Source: Dugong dugon (lineage: Eukaryota > Chordata > Mammalia > Sirenia > Dugongidae). From it: a stretch of 64,000 nt of DNA. Below are positions 21,911 through 35,134 of this stretch, in pieces. The stretch is from contig CM057482.1 in the NCBI GenBank assembly GCA_030035585.1, positions 7,613,001-7,677,000 on the forward strand, in the 5' to 3' direction. A model generated the notes under the pieces. It had not been told where the DNA came from, ran no database searches, and saw only the letters and a program-made list of their open reading frames with translations. How positions within the stretch are numbered: the stretch's first letter is position 1; each line of letters opens with the position of its first letter. Both the position numbers and the translations under genes were made by a program.

Positions 21911-23659
21911 CAAACAACTCCTAGGTTCCAGCTTTGATCCATAAAAAGGTTTCTACATTTCACCAAGGAAAACATACCTTCCATTGTTTAAAAGAACTTT
22001 AAGTTCATTACAGCCAGGACTTTTTACTCGTGATTCAAACAACACAGCTTGCTAACAAGCTGGAAGGGCTCTCAGACCAAGTTACTCAGTTCCCACCAAG
22101 GACACAGACTCAGAGAGGTGTGGGCAGCTCTGGGGCTCACACCTCGGCCTTCTGACTCCAGAACTGGTGTTCCTCTCTCATGCCAACACAGCCGGGGTCC
22201 CTGGGGCTGCCCACATCACAGGAAAACAGCACCTTCGAGATAAATCATTATACTTCTTCTCTGTCCACAACGGCTAACCAACAGCCTTGGAGTGCGGCGG
22301 GCCAGGCAAACAGCAGTGCAATGGGCCTCACACCAAGCCTTGCTTGAGGCCAGACTAGGTGAGCTCAGAGTCTCTTCTCCTTAGCTGCTAGGAACCAGGA
22401 AAGGGGGCAGAAAAAAGGGGACTTGGGGGAACAGAAAGGAAAACCAAAAGGTGGAATCAAATTGCGGTAATGAGGAGGTCTATCTGAACCACACCTTAAT
22501 CACACCCTCCAATATGGCCTTGTGTTGTGTTGGGTCATTTCCACCTTAGATCCTCCACTTAGATCACCATCCCTATGGAGACAGGAGCTGTTCTGGGAGA
22601 ATCCATACAGTATTTCCTTGTGCAAAGGCACTCCATAAATTTCTGTCACAAGAAGCACAGAAGACACGTGCTTTCTCAGGTAACAAATGAGTGAAAGCTT
22701 ATCTTTCTCTAGGAGGTCACATTAATCCTGTTAATCTTTGTTTTGACAAAGATGTTGAGTCAAAAGCAAATGTTTCTAGAAGCAATCAGCCAACTGTCCA
22801 AAGCCCTGGTTTCTCAATAAACTACTCAGATCAGCCCTAAGACATGTTTGTTCCAAATATGTGGGTTCTGCCTCAGAAGGGGGAAATTCGCAATCAAAAT
22901 GTTTAGTAAGTGGCTAATCCAGACAGGCCTTGGGCTGGGCTGCCATATGTAAATGCTAAATGCAGACCCAAGAAAGCTAGAAGTTTTCTGTATCCCAGCC
23001 AGATTGCTCTTGGCCCAGACTAGGTCCAAAAACATATTCTTACCCAGAAAACCCCATTAACTTGGATTGCCGAAGTAATTCAAACCATGCCTTTGCTCTA
23101 TCAATGAATTTTTTAAAAAAGTTAGGTAGAACTAATTAATAGTGTAAAGTATCACTTAAATTACCTTCTGACATTCTCAATTACCTTAGAAGCAGCAATT
23201 GACAATCATTTGGTATATGAGATATGAATCAACTTCATCTAATTCATTAAAATAGGTCCCCCCAGAGCCCTGGCCAGACCATGCTTTGATAGCCTAGTTT
23301 CAGTGACTGAACTATTTGTACCTGAAAGTAATGGAATTAAATTTCCTAGGCACCTTCCTTCCGCATAATCTGACTTTGTATATTTTTACCATACGTTAAA
23401 AATTTCTATCTTAAAGGGGAAAATATCTGCATTATATGTCGCTATATCAAGTCTGATTTCTTTGCAAAATTCTCCTAAGTAGGCCCTCTCTGTCCTGGCA
23501 CTCAGTCTATACCCCTTGTAAAAGAGGGAACCTCATCTCTGAAGCTCACGATCACGGGGTGAGTTCCCCACTGTTGCATCAACCATCAGGCACCAGAATC
23601 CATCAACCAACAAGACTTCATCGCAGGCTTGTTTCATGCTCAGGGTATTAAATTATTAA

Positions 23660-23660
<1 letters not shown>
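21911..23660. other. Intergenic DNA
   Basis: No gene. About 22060-22180 (GGACACAGACTCAGAGAGGT) may be a reversed MIR fragment; the rest is unassigned. Confidence 0.4.

Positions 23661-23711
<51 letters not shown>
23660..23711. repeat. (AC)n microsatellite
   Basis: About 25 uninterrupted AC dinucleotides following ATTAAAT. Long and pure, so probably length-variable. Confidence 0.98.
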
Positions 23712-23713
<2 letters not shown>

Positions 23714-24359
23714 CTGTGTCCACATGCTTCAGGAGGTCCAGTACGTCTGGAGAAGTAGAATTTACATCAGTCATGTTTACATATCTGACTGTATATACAT
23801 TGACTATCACTGAAGGCTCTAGAAGAAACTAGAAACAGTGGTGGCCTTTAGGAAGGAAAACAGGGGTGAGAAGGAGATTTAAGTTTTACTTCAGACATTT
23901 GTACTGTTTTGATTTTTTTTTTTTACCCAAGTGTGTTAATTATCTATCCCCAAATTATTAAGTAGCTAATTAATTTACTTGTAATTTTTAAATCAATGAA
24001 ACAATCCAAACAACTGAGCATCAAACTGTGGTGCCGGAAGCAGGGGAGATGTGTGTGCTGAAGGATCGATTGGGACTTGGCAGGGGCGAGGATAACAGTC
24101 CCTCAGTTGTGGGGCTGTGGGGCTGCGGATTCTGTGATCCCGGTCTCTGAACACGGGTGCATGAGCAGGAGAGCCTAGCCTGGCCTTGGCACCAGGATCT
24201 CCCAGGCCATCCGGGAGTAGAAACACATGGCCCGATTCTGCAAGGACAGAGACAGGGAGGAAAAGGCCTCATCACAGAGGGCCTGCAGTGGCCCACGGGG
24301 TCCTCTTAGCTCAGGCCTTGCCCCTTTGCTCCACTCCAAACACACCAGCCTCTGTCCAG
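23712..24359. other. Intergenic DNA
   Basis: No gene recognised. Antiparallel open frames between 23990 and 24580 are unlikely to be real. Confidence 0.4.
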
Positions 24360-24560
24360 GCAGTTCCTGGAATGCACCAGGGCCACCGTCACCTTTCGGG
24401 CCTTGGCACTGCCGTCCCCTCTGCCTGGAACACATCCCAGCCAGAGAGCCATTATTTCCTTCAAGCCATTGCTCCAGCGTTGTTTTCCCATTGAGGCCCA
24501 TTTTGACCGCTCTGTCTAAAATCTCAAATGTCTCCTGGTTTCTGGAGTCTTGGCATTCCT
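24360..24560 (+). repeat. L2-like LINE fragment
   Basis: GCACTGCCGTCCCCTCTGCC, TGGAACACATCCCAGCC and TTCCTTCAAGCCATTGCTCC resemble the L2 3' region. Diverged. Confidence 0.5.
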
Positions 24561-24574
24561 CTGCTTGTGGATGG

Positions 24575-24789
24575 GTCTTCACATGGCATCTATCTTCCCA
24601 CGAGTGTGTCTCTATGCCTCTTCGGATTTTTTTATAACTCAGGAGTGATTAGGGTCAGGACCCTCCCTACCCTGGTATGACATCATTCACATAAAAAAAG
24701 AAAAACCCTATTCCAAACAGGGTCACATCCACAGGTGCGGGGGCCAAGACATCAGTAGGTATTGGAGGGGTACAACTGAATCCATAACA
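24575..24789 (-). mobile_element. MaLR-like LTR, partial
   Basis: Plus strand ends CAACTGAATCCATAACA, the reverse of the TGTTATGGATT start seen in the LTRs at 41791 and 51433. Contains CCAAACAGGGTCACATCCAC. Confidence 0.7.
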
Positions 24790-25719
24790 GCTGCTAATAA
24801 TCCCTGCCTCCTGGTATTCACACACACACTAGGGCCTTCTTAATCAAAATGTTAATTTTTCCTTAACTGCTCCCCATTTTCCATCAAGCACCTCAACCTG
24901 CCCACCCCTGTGCCTGGTATCTCAGTGTCTCTGGTGCCATTTCTCCAGAGTTCTAACTGCCCCCCAAAAACTCACACCCTGGCACACACCTCCCTCCCCC
25001 AACACCTGTCTCCTGCGAAGTCAGCAGAAGGGACATTAGTTTGCTGTAGGAGGCTGGGGATGGGGTTAAATGCTCATCTTAAGACTTCCAGTTAATTCTC
25101 CTGTTTTCAGTTCCACCCCAAACTTAGCCACCTTGTTCAGTTTATAGGCTTTCCAGTATTCCTCAGCGTGCTCACAGATGACGGCACTTCGTGACCCACT
25201 CCAAACCCTTCAAGCTTCCCTCTGCCCAGTTTGCTAAGTCAGTAACAGTCATTCATCCTCACATTGTCGGCATCTCTCATCTGCTGTCTTCTCCTTGGAA
25301 GTCCTGGCTGTCTCCATTCCTTCTCTGTCATTTGGTGAGGTGTGGAGTGCGTGCAGATACATGCAGGTGTTCAGTCTTGCTTTGTTTAACCAAGCGTCTC
25401 CAGGGCAGAATTCATTATGCAGCTCGTGTCTTTCCCTCTCCCCACTTTTTTCCTTCTTACCTTTGGCCAAGACCCAGAGTTGCTTCAATATCTGCTGTCT
25501 TCCTCTCACAGCCCCCAACTTAACCAGGAGCCCTCACTTACAGATCAAGCCTTTCTCTAGAGAGAAATTGTGAGATTCTGGCCTGAGAGAAGAAACCCTT
25601 GCGGTATTCTCAGTTCAGTTCAATGATGGAAGAGGCAGAGGATTCCAACTTCCCAGCTGTCCTCAACAGGGGTCTTCAAATCAAGTACCACCATGACCAT
25701 GAGGCCATGATTTTCTCCT
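24790..25719. other. Intergenic DNA
   Basis: No gene or named repeat recognised; several overlapping open frames of about 90-110 codons on both strands without family signatures. Confidence 0.4.
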
Positions 25720-25811
25720 TTCTCTCTTTCTTTCATTCATTTTCCTTCCTTCTTCCCTCCCTCCCTGCTCCTTCCCTCAGTCCCTTCCTCCCTTCCTTTC
25801 CTTCTTTTAAA
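25720..25811. repeat. Polypyrimidine (CT-rich) tract
   Basis: About 90 bp of TTCC/CTTT repeats (CTTCCTTCTTCCCTCCCTCC), immediately before an L1 relic. Confidence 0.9.
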
Positions 25812-28800
25812 TATGAACTGTTTCCTGTACAGAAAGTACATGTAATTACCCCCAGATTTAACAGATATCAACATTTTGGCATTTTTGCTAGAAATCTCTA
25901 TTTTTAACTAACAAATGATTACAGATATAACTAAAGTCCATCCTCCTACCCCATTCCTTCCCTGACCATCTTTCCTAGAAACAATCCCTGTCCCAAAGTG
26001 GGCATGTATAATTTTCATGTATGTCTCACGTATGTCTTAAATTTCTGTGAAATATATCCTTTTGCAACTTGTTCTTTTCACCCAGCATTTTTATTTTTAG
26101 CTTTAGCTGTGTGTTTAGGTATATCTAGTTCTTTCTTTCCAGCTGCTATTTTAGTTTTTTTTTTTTTATGTTTATTTAACCACTACCGAAGAACAGGTTG
26201 TTTCCACATTTTTGCTTTGATTTAAAGGATTGCAATGAACATCCTTGCATATTTATTTTTCTTTGTGCTTGGGTCAGAGTTTCTCTAGGATGGGTATCTA
26301 GAAGTGGAACTGCTGGTTTGTATGTGGTGGTTACTGCCAAGCCGCTGTCTGCTGTGACTGCACAGCCTCTCAGCAACCTTTTACTGTGTGCATGTCACTC
26401 CATCTTGTGAAGCACGCCTGCTCTCAAATTTCTTTTGGCCAATCTGATGGATGTAAAGGGGCACCTCAGTGTTTCAATGTGCATGTCCCTACTTTTCAGA
26501 TTTCCTTTTCTGTGAATTGTCTGTGTATACCCTTCGTCCATTTTTCTGTTGGGTTGTTGTTTTCTTCTTATTGAGTTGAGGGAGTTCTTCATATACTCTA
26601 GATAATAATCCTTTGTCAGTTGTGGTGGTCACAGATATTCCCTCCTGGTTTGTGACTTGTCCTTTAACTTTTTAGCTGGTCTTTGCTCTCACAGAAAATT
26701 TTAGCTTCTCAAGATCATATTCTCCTATATTTTCTTTCCTAAGTTTCAAAATACTGCTTTGAACTTAGATCCCTAATGTACTTGGTATTTATTTTACTAT
26801 TTGGTACGAGGAAGAAATCTGATCTTATTTTTCTCATATGAATAAATCAATTTCCAAACAACATTTATGGAATAGTCTATCCTTGTCTGACTACAATTTA
26901 ATATTGCCTTTGAGGATAAATGAATTAGAATATGTCAAACACTGAGAACAGTACCTGGTACTTATATAGTAAGAATCATATAAGTTTTAGTTACTATTCT
27001 TACTATTATTTACACATGTCCATATATACAGGATTCTGCTGTTAGGCTGTCTGTTTTGTTTCATCGATCTACCTGTCTATATCTCTGAAGATATCACATT
27101 ACCTTATTTACTATTTTTTTTTGTAAGCTTTAAAATCTGAAAGCACAAAATATGCCCTTCACATTGATCTTATTCCTAAAAAATTGATTTGATAATTCTT
27201 GGTCTTTCACTCTTCCATGTGAATTTTAGGAAAAGCCTGTCAAGTTCCATGAAAAACATTAATGGAATGTTGACTAGAATTGCATTGAATTTATAGATTG
27301 ATTCGAATATAAAATTGAATGTAGATTAATTTGAATATAAAATTACTCTTTGCTTTTATGTGTCTTACCGTCCATGAACATTGTATAACTTTTCATTTAT
27401 TTAAGAAAATGTAAACTTTGTTTCAATGAACTTTTATAATTTTCTCCATAAATGTCTTACATATTTTTTGTTAGACTTCTTCCTATGCACCTTATGGCTT
27501 TTTCTGCTGTTTTAAATGGTATTTTACTAATTATGTTTTCTAATATTTTTGTTGCTGATGTACAGGACTACTATTAACTTCTGAATATTGATATTATAGC
27601 CAGAAGCATTATTGAATTCTTAGTAGATCAAATGGTAAACAGACAAATATGTAATCTGAGAATGACAAATTTCTTTTTAAATTTTTATACATTTATTTTA
27701 CTAGTCTTACACAGTACTTAGTTTATTGACTAAAATTCATAGAAGTGAAAAAGGACATCTTTTTGCTGACATTGAAGGAAATATTTCTATCATTTCACAA
27801 TTAAATTGGTTTGATAGATACCCTATATGAGGCTAAGAAAATTCTGGTCAAGTATTACTTGGCTAAGAATCAGGAATTTTATCAAAACTGTCTCTGAATT
27901 TATTGAATATTTCATTACTTTTTAATTTTGTGAATTATAGTATCTTCTGTAATGATTACTTATGCCTGAATTCCTGTAATAAAAAACTAGTTGGTCATGA
28001 TTTTTTAATGATAAATATATCACTGGATTCAGCATATCAGAATCATTTAACTATTTTTTTTAAATATGAGTTTGATCTGCAATTTCCCTTTCTCACACTG
28101 TCATTATCCAGTTTCAGCATCAAGTATACTTGCCTCAAAAATTGAGTTAGGAAATGTCTTCATTTTTTTCTATTTTTTGGAACATATTGTCTATTATCAG
28201 GTTTATCTATTCTTCGAATGTTTGATAAAATTTGCCTGTAACAACATCTGAGTCACGGGAAACAGGGAATAGATTTTTAAACTCTTTCAATTTCTTTAAT
28301 AATTTTAGGTATATAGATTTTGTATTTATTTTTCAATTTAGATTAGTTATATTTTACTGGGAATTTTCCATTTCATCTTAGGTTTCTAATTTATTATTAA
28401 AATCTTTGTAACATTCTTAAATGAGTTTATAAATCTATCATACATCTGTAATCATGTCTCTCTTTTCATTTCTAATATAATTTGTTACCTCTTTTTCTTG
28501 AATAATAATGTCAAGTTTGTTTATTTTCAAAATGCAGCGTTGGGTTATGTTGATCTTCTCTTACATCTTTGTTTTCTATTTCACTAATTTCTTTTTTTGC
28601 TTATTTTTTTTTCTAACTTCATAATTAAATTTAGCTCACTAATGGCTTGCCTTTCTTACTTTCAAACAGAAACGTGTATGATTATAAATCATAAATTTCT
28701 TCTAAGTACTGCTTTAGCTGTACCCCACAATTTTTATAAGATTTTAGTTACCAGTCACTTTCAATATTTTCTAATTTCCATTGTTAACTCTATTTTAACC

Positions 28801-30060
28801 CATGAGTTATTTAGAACTGTTTTAAATTTGCTAAACATATGGCAGTTTTTGCTTTGTGTTGTTTTTCTGTACCGTATTAGGATGTTTTTACTTAATTACA
28901 TTGCAGTCAAATTCAAGAATCTCTGAAATGATCTCTACTCTCATAGGACAAAATGCTAGAAATCTAAACTCTGAACACCCTATCTGACATGTGGTTGCTG
29001 TACACGATTTTACTACTACCTTGTCTTTACCCCCCAAATTAGTGATTTTTATCATTATTGTTTCACAAAGCAACGGTTTAGATTTACTCTAAAGTTTACC
29101 AATTTTTTGTCCTTACTGCTTCTTATATTTTATTTATTCTTTCTAGGTTCAATTTCCTTTTTCCAAAAAGTCACCCTTTAATACTTTAAGAAAGGATCTA
29201 AGAGTGGCAATTTCTTTTTTCCCCCCTGGAAACAGGGGTTATTTAATCCCCACTTTTGAATGACATATTAGCTGGTTAAAGAAAACTAGATGGACAATTG
29301 GTTTTACCTCTACTATCTGAAGCTATCTCATTTTCTCCTGAGTACTATTGTTGAGAAATCTTCTGTCAGTGTAATTGTTGATCCTTTGTCAATATCCATC
29401 TCTTCTTTCTGGTTGTTTTTCAGTTTTGTTCTGTTTGCTATGCTATAGTTGTAATTCTATGTTTCTTAGATTTGGATTTATTGTTATTTATCCCTCTCTG
29501 GACTCATTTTGTTTCCCATGTTTACCAACTTATAGCTTTTAAAAATTCAGAAACATTTTCAGCAACTTTCTCTATTCTCTCTTTCTAGAACTTGGATTAA
29601 AAGTACGCTGGATATTCTCATTCTGTCCTCCATGTTGTTCCACTTTGCTTTCATGTTTTCTATCTCTTTATGCTGCATTCCAGGAAATGCATTCAGTTTT
29701 ATTTTCCAGTTACCTAATTCTTACTTCAGCTATGTCTATTCTACACAATAGTTTATTTCAGTAGAATATATATTGCTGTTGTTTTTAGGTGCCATTGAGT
29801 TGGTTCCGACCCCCTGTACAACAGAACGAAACACTGCCCAGTCCTGCACCATCCTCAAAATTGTTATGCTTGAGCCCATTGTTGCAGCCACTGTGTCAAT
29901 CCATCTCATTGAGGGTCTTCCTCTTTTTCGCTGACCCAGAATAGACATAGCTCTTCTATTAATTCACCTATGTTTATTCTCTTAATTTATCTATGCCATT
30001 TTTGGCAATACCATTCTTCTTAGTGATAGGTTTAGAGACATGTGGTCCAGCCCTGGACAA
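25812..30060 (-). mobile_element. Long old L1 relic, antisense
   Basis: Plus-strand text is the complement of L1 ORF2 and 3' region: GAAGTGGAACTGCTGGTTTG, GATTGCAATGAACATCCTTG, ATTGCATTGAATTTATAGAT and TAACCCATGAGTTATTTAGA. Stops in every frame. An RTE fragment interrupts it at 29775-29942, and the extreme 5' part may be a second copy. Confidence 0.8.
29775..29942 (-). mobile_element. RTE-type LINE 3'-end fragment
   Basis: The minus strand encodes the end of an RTE-like reverse transcriptase (GQRKRGRPSMRWIDTVAATM) followed by the short 3' tail GTCGGAACCAACTCAATGGC. The remainder of the element is missing. Confidence 0.8.
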
Positions 30061-30699
30061 TTAAATCTGAAGGGTTGTGGGGGAGAGATGCTACAGGCTT
30101 CTGGGAAATGTTTCTTTGATCTTAAAAAGGAAAAAAAACGGGAAGAGTCGAGCATTTCTTCTGCAAATTCATTGTTTCAAGATGTGTTGCCTGAAACTGC
30201 CATGGTCATTCTATGACCATGAGAGAAGACAGCCACCAAGCTGAGGAGTCAAAGCAGGGATTCTGTTCCCTCGGATGATGATGTTGTGCTGATGAATTAA
30301 CAATTCACCCCAAGTGGTATAGAAAGCTTTAACCAGATGGCTGGCTCAGTGGCATGTAAGGAACCTGTTATGAAAACAGATGTGCTGGTATTAATATGAG
30401 CAAAGACCAGGTGATATAAAAAGCTAAGAAATATGAAACTTTCCTATGGAATAAGATAACTACATAAGAACTTGAAGTTACTAGAACTACAGAATCTTTT
30501 CATCTTCTCATGCAAAAAAGTGGGTCAGATGAGAACATCTGAATGAACGTGCCTATCTAGTATCAATAATGTTTAAATCCATATTCATGTTAGTTATAAT
30601 TTGCTTTATCCATCTTGCTCCCTTAAGCTTAAAAATATTCCATCTCTGCAGGCTCTGTTACAAAAAGCTGGAGTAGTGTAACAGAAAAGGAATGTGATT
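30061..30699. other. Intergenic DNA
   Basis: No gene recognised. Confidence 0.4.
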
Positions 30700-30870
30700 C
30701 CGATTCAGTTCCTTGAGTCTGCACTTCCTAGCTACATAAACTTGGGTAAATCATTAACTTCTACAACTTTGGTTCTTCATCTGCAAAATGAAAATAATGT
30801 CACGTGATGCCATGGGGTTGCTATTAAAAGAGACAAAGTATGGATTTATAAGCTGTAAAGACCTTTAGTA
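30700..30870 (+). repeat. MIR SINE
   Basis: TTCCTAGCTACATAAACTTG, GGTAAATCATTAACTTCTAC and CTTCATCTGCAAAATGAAAA follow the MIR core order. Confidence 0.8.
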
Positions 30871-31489
30871 ATTTAGTTACTAAAGTGACCTATCCCTTTT
30901 CTGATTTGGTAAATAAACCCATGCAAATTAAACCACATGGTTAACATTTGCTTTTAAAACACTTGCATTCCTTAAGCCAAAGCAATGGCTCAAACAAAAG
31001 TTCAGATGACAGGGCTGGCCAGCAGGGGAGACTCTTCTGAGTAGGTGATGTTTTATGGAGAACCTAGGTTGGCCTGGTGTGAGCTATGATCATACCATGC
31101 AGCTCGGATCCTCAGACAACTAAACGTGCTGCTGAGGGTGTGCCTGAGACAGAACAGTAGGAATTCAGTTTTCACAGCAATTGCCGGGCTCCAAACATGG
31201 CCAGTCCTGCCTGCAGTTCTTCTAGGGGTTCTTCTGGGACTCAGTTACAAGCATTCTTCTCATCTAGACTATTATCACATGTGAGGGGCAGCAACAATCT
31301 CTCTCTTCTTTTTCTTCTGTTAAATGTTTTGTAGTTTAAGAAAAAGCTCATTGATTATTGAAAGCATAAATGTAATGTCTATAGGGTTACTGTGGAAAAG
31401 AGGGAATAAAGACTTCCCCCTGTAACACAATTCACACTTTCAAAACAATTCCCAAACTGCTCATTTTATCAATATTTTGTCAAATTCAC

Positions 31490-31592
31490 AGTATCACAGA
31501 AGGCAGATCTGATCCAAAGCTCTATTTTCAAATGAAGAAATGTGAGGCTAAGAGAGGTAAAGGGGCTTTACCAGGGTCTTTTGATTTTTAAA
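31490..31592 (-). repeat. MIR fragment
   Basis: TTTCAAATGAAGAAATGTGA followed by GGCTAAGAGAGGTAAAGGGG corresponds to the reversed MIR core. Confidence 0.6.
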
Positions 31593-31722
31593 CTTACAGT
31601 ACCATATAAATTCACCTTTACTTTTAATAAAAGTGATAAAAGAGATAACAATATTCTTGCATAGAAGTTACAGGTTAAGGTGTTACAATAATGGGGAAAT
31701 ATATGAAATAATTAATGGGTTG

Positions 31723-32282
31723 GGATATGTGATGGTTAAGGTTGTGTCAACTTGGCTAGGCCATGATCCTTAGTGGTCTGGCAGTTTTGATGTACTTTGG
31801 CAGTTTTTTAATGATATAATCACCTCTATAATGAGCTCTGATATAATGTGATCACATCCATGATGAGATGTCATACGTGACTAATCAATTGAAAGGGAGT
31901 TTCCTTGCAGGTGTAGTCTGCATCCAATATGTGTGGACTTTCTGGCAAGGCTCACTGGCTTTTGCTTGCTCTGGATCCTGCAGCTGGCTCCTGTTATCTG
32001 ACCTCCAGTTCTTCAGACTTGGGCTAGCAGCTTACCTGCCAATCTTGGATTCGTTGGCCTCCATAGCCTGTAGCCAGAGGCCTGCTATCTGACCTTCCGA
32101 TCTTGGATTTGCATGCACCTGCGGCTACGTGAGCCAGGAGAAGCCTCCAGCCTGGTCCAGGGACTTGGGACTTTCCAGCCATTACAAACACATGAGCTAT
32201 TTCCTTTATATAAATCTCTCTATATATATTTATATGCTGCACTGGTTTTGCTTCTCTATAGAACCCAGCCTAAGACAGGATA
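31723..32282 (+). mobile_element. Solo LTR with perfect 5-bp target duplications
   Basis: The LTR 31728-32277 begins TGTGATGGTTAAGG and ends CCTAAGACA (TG...CA). Both sides carry GGATA (31723-31727 and 32278-32282). Near the 3' end are ATAAATCTCTCTATATATAT and GAACCCAGCCTAAGACA, as in ERVL/MaLR-type LTRs. No internal viral sequence. Confidence 0.82.
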
Positions 32283-33749
32283 CTTATTACTATTAGAAAT
32301 GTAATCAAAAACATGGAATTGTCCAAGTAGCCCTCTGCCTTAGTTGGTTCCTGGAACACTCATTCAGATCATTGTACCATATTCTAAGAGGGACATGGAT
32401 GAACTCTTGTGTTTAGGGTAGAGTTACTGGATGATGAGATGGCCTGAAGTTATGTCTAATCCAGCATTGTTTAAAGGAAATGAAAACATGAAGCCATGTT
32501 TAATTTAAACCATCACTGCTGAGTGAATGGCAGGACATGAAACCAGCCTTTAATTCCATTAGGCAGCACTCCCATCTACAGGTTCCCATATACGGAGTCA
32601 TTTTTACTCTGAAGGCATCGAGAAGTTGGAGCTGAGCTCAGTGGATGAAAAAGCCACAGGAAAACAGATTTATACTGAAGATAAGGACATTGCAACTATA
32701 AACTGTTGTAATTCCATGAATTGACAAATTAAAATAATGGCCCCCAGATGAATATTCTCAAAAAAATGAGAAACAGTACTAAAATTAATGCATTTGATGT
32801 AAAATAAGAATTATTAGTGCTTCTAAAAGAGCAGCATTACAGTTCAACATTAACTGAGCAAGTCATTAATCTAAGGTAGAATGGGCAATATATTCCTATT
32901 CACTAGTCTGAGTCACAGGTAATCAGTCCTTATGGCCCTTACAAAACATACTATCTTCAATAGTATCCATTCACCATCTGGATTGTAACAGTCATGCAAG
33001 ATTCCCACTCTGTTCATTCGCGGGCAACACTAAACGAGTGTTTTCTAGGTATCTGAACTTTAACCATAAGAATCTTTTACGTGGGCAAATAGTTATTTCC
33101 TGCGATTTATTTGCTACAGTAATTCCAAATATACTCCAATTTCACATGGACCTTACAATTATTCCATAATCTCTCAGGAATAAGATTCCCTCACCTTGGT
33201 TTAAAGAAAAAAAAAAAGGCTACTACTTCTAGAACACAGTTACTGATAAATTATTCAAGTGATTGCAGAGTCCAGGAAATTTTTATTGAAAAGAATTCTA
33301 ATGTTAGTCCTCTAATTCATGCCTTTTTTACTATTTTTGAAAGCATAAATTTCCCTAAATTGAATGAGTGAGGAGGATTTGATTGGAAGAGTCAAAGTAG
33401 GTTAAGAATCTCTAACAGTACTCCACATGAAAGAGACATGTGCCACGTACAAATGTGGCTTTTTAAACCATCAAGAGTGCTTGCTTAACTGGTTTGCAGC
33501 AGCAGCCCCCAGTGAAGCTAAAGCTTTACAACTTCCAGTCGAACTGCAATCTCTGACACCTGGTGGTTTGTTACACTTCTACTCTGTACCACCACCATAC
33601 CCTGCTCACAGTATCATTTCCTCCCTGGCCAATCCCTAGCCACTTGTGACATGTTTTTTTCTGTTTCTGACATCAGTGGAACTCTAGTGGTTTGATTATG
33701 ACAGAACCCCACACATTTGATTCTTAGTTCTGGCTGTGCATCAGAAATA
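32283..33749. other. AT-rich intergenic DNA
   Basis: No gene or named repeat. A G-protein (GNA14) terminal exon was specifically looked for here and not seen. Confidence 0.45.
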
Positions 33750-34245
33750 GAGGCAAGTTCAGACTAATGGACCACAACTACCACGGCTTCCACCAGACTG
33801 AGTCCAGCACAACCAGATGGTGCCCGGCTACCATCACTGACTGCTCTGACAGGGATCACAACAGAGGGTCCCAGACACAGTTGGAGAAAAATATAGGATA
33901 AAATTCTAACTCATAGAAAAAGACCAGACTTACTGGCCTGACCGAGACTGGAAAAACCCCAAGATTATGGCCCCCAGACACCCTTTTATCTCAGTACTGA
34001 AGTCACTCCCGAGGTTCATCCTTCAGCCAAAGACTAGACAGGCCCATAAAACAAAATGAGACTAAAGGGGGACACCAGCCCAGGGGCAGGGACTAGAAGG
34101 CAGCCTAGGGGACAGGAAAGCTGGTAATGGGGAACCCAAGGTCAAGAAAAGTGTCACAGAACAATACGTATACTAATTGTTTAATGAGAAGTTAGTTGGT
34201 TCTGTAAACCTTCATCTAAAGTACAATTAAAAAAGAAAGACATAG
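33750..34245 (+). mobile_element. Unnamed LINE 3'-end repeat, copy 1
   Basis: Contains AGACTAATGGACCACAACTA, CACCAGACTGAGTCCAGC and AACCTTCATCTAAAGTACAA, ending in an A-rich tail near 34245. Same family as 55746-56285 and 63358-63728. Confidence 0.75.
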
Positions 34246-34716
34246 AGCAAGTTTTATGGCCTATATGCAAAGGTTTTACTTCCTAAATTTTATTACTAGC
34301 TATCTTTGCTAAAAAATGACCCCAGTAATATTAGACCATATGTAAGAATTTGCTAAAAAAAAATTTTTTCACACTTACGAAGCTGGCTTAGATTTTGAGC
34401 ATTACTATAGAAAATGCTCATAAGTATCACTGTTAGGCTTAAGACATAGATGGGGAGAAAACAGATGACTTTGGGATAAGGTGATAAGGTTCTAAAAGAA
34501 ATCCAAGAGACCAACATTGTCCATGTTCATTCAGCATTATCCAGAGAAGCAAGATACTGTACCTGGACACAAGCATCCTTGTTTCTAGGAAGAAAGAGGT
34601 GGGGACAGAGGTGGAGATTGATGGATGTTGTATTTTAATTTCAGCTCTTATCTCACCATAGGATCTAGGCCAAGTCATTGGCATCTGTTTCTGTCCCATC
34701 ATAGTATCAATTACAT
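34246..34716. other. Intergenic DNA
   Basis: No gene or named repeat recognised. Confidence 0.4.
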
Positions 34717-34721
34717 GGCAC

Positions 34722-35125
34722 TGTCTTAGCTGTCTAGTGCTGCTACAACAAAAATACCACAAGTGGGTGGCTTTAACGTACAGAAATTTATTTTCTCACA
34801 GTTAGGAGGCTAGGAATCCAAATTCAGGGTGCTGGCTCTTAGAGGAAGGCTTTCTCTCTGTCGGCTCTAGAAGAAGGTCCTTGTCTCTTTGAGCTTCTGT
34901 TTTTGGGTGATCTTCATGTGGCTTGGCATCTCTCTTCCTCCATCTCTGCTTACCTGTTTAGTTTCTTTTATATCTCAAAAGAGACTGACTCAAGACACAC
35001 CCTACGCTCATCTTGCCTCATAAACATAACAAAGATAAGCCATTCCCAAACAGGATTATAACCACACGCATAGAGGTTAGAATTTTCAACACAGATTTCT
35101 GGGGGAGCCAATTCAATCCATAACA
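34722..35125 (-). mobile_element. MaLR-like solo LTR
   Basis: Plus strand begins TGTCTTAGCTGTCTAGTGCT and ends AATTCAATCCATAACA, the reverse of the family at 51433. Flanks GGCAC and GGTAT match only partly. Confidence 0.8.
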
Positions 35126-35134
35126 GGTATAAAG

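Noticed and set aside
33427..33639. 70-codon plus-strand frame as a possible terminal exon of the neighbouring gene
   Set aside because: No similarity to the G-alpha C-terminus and no supporting splice acceptor or family motif.
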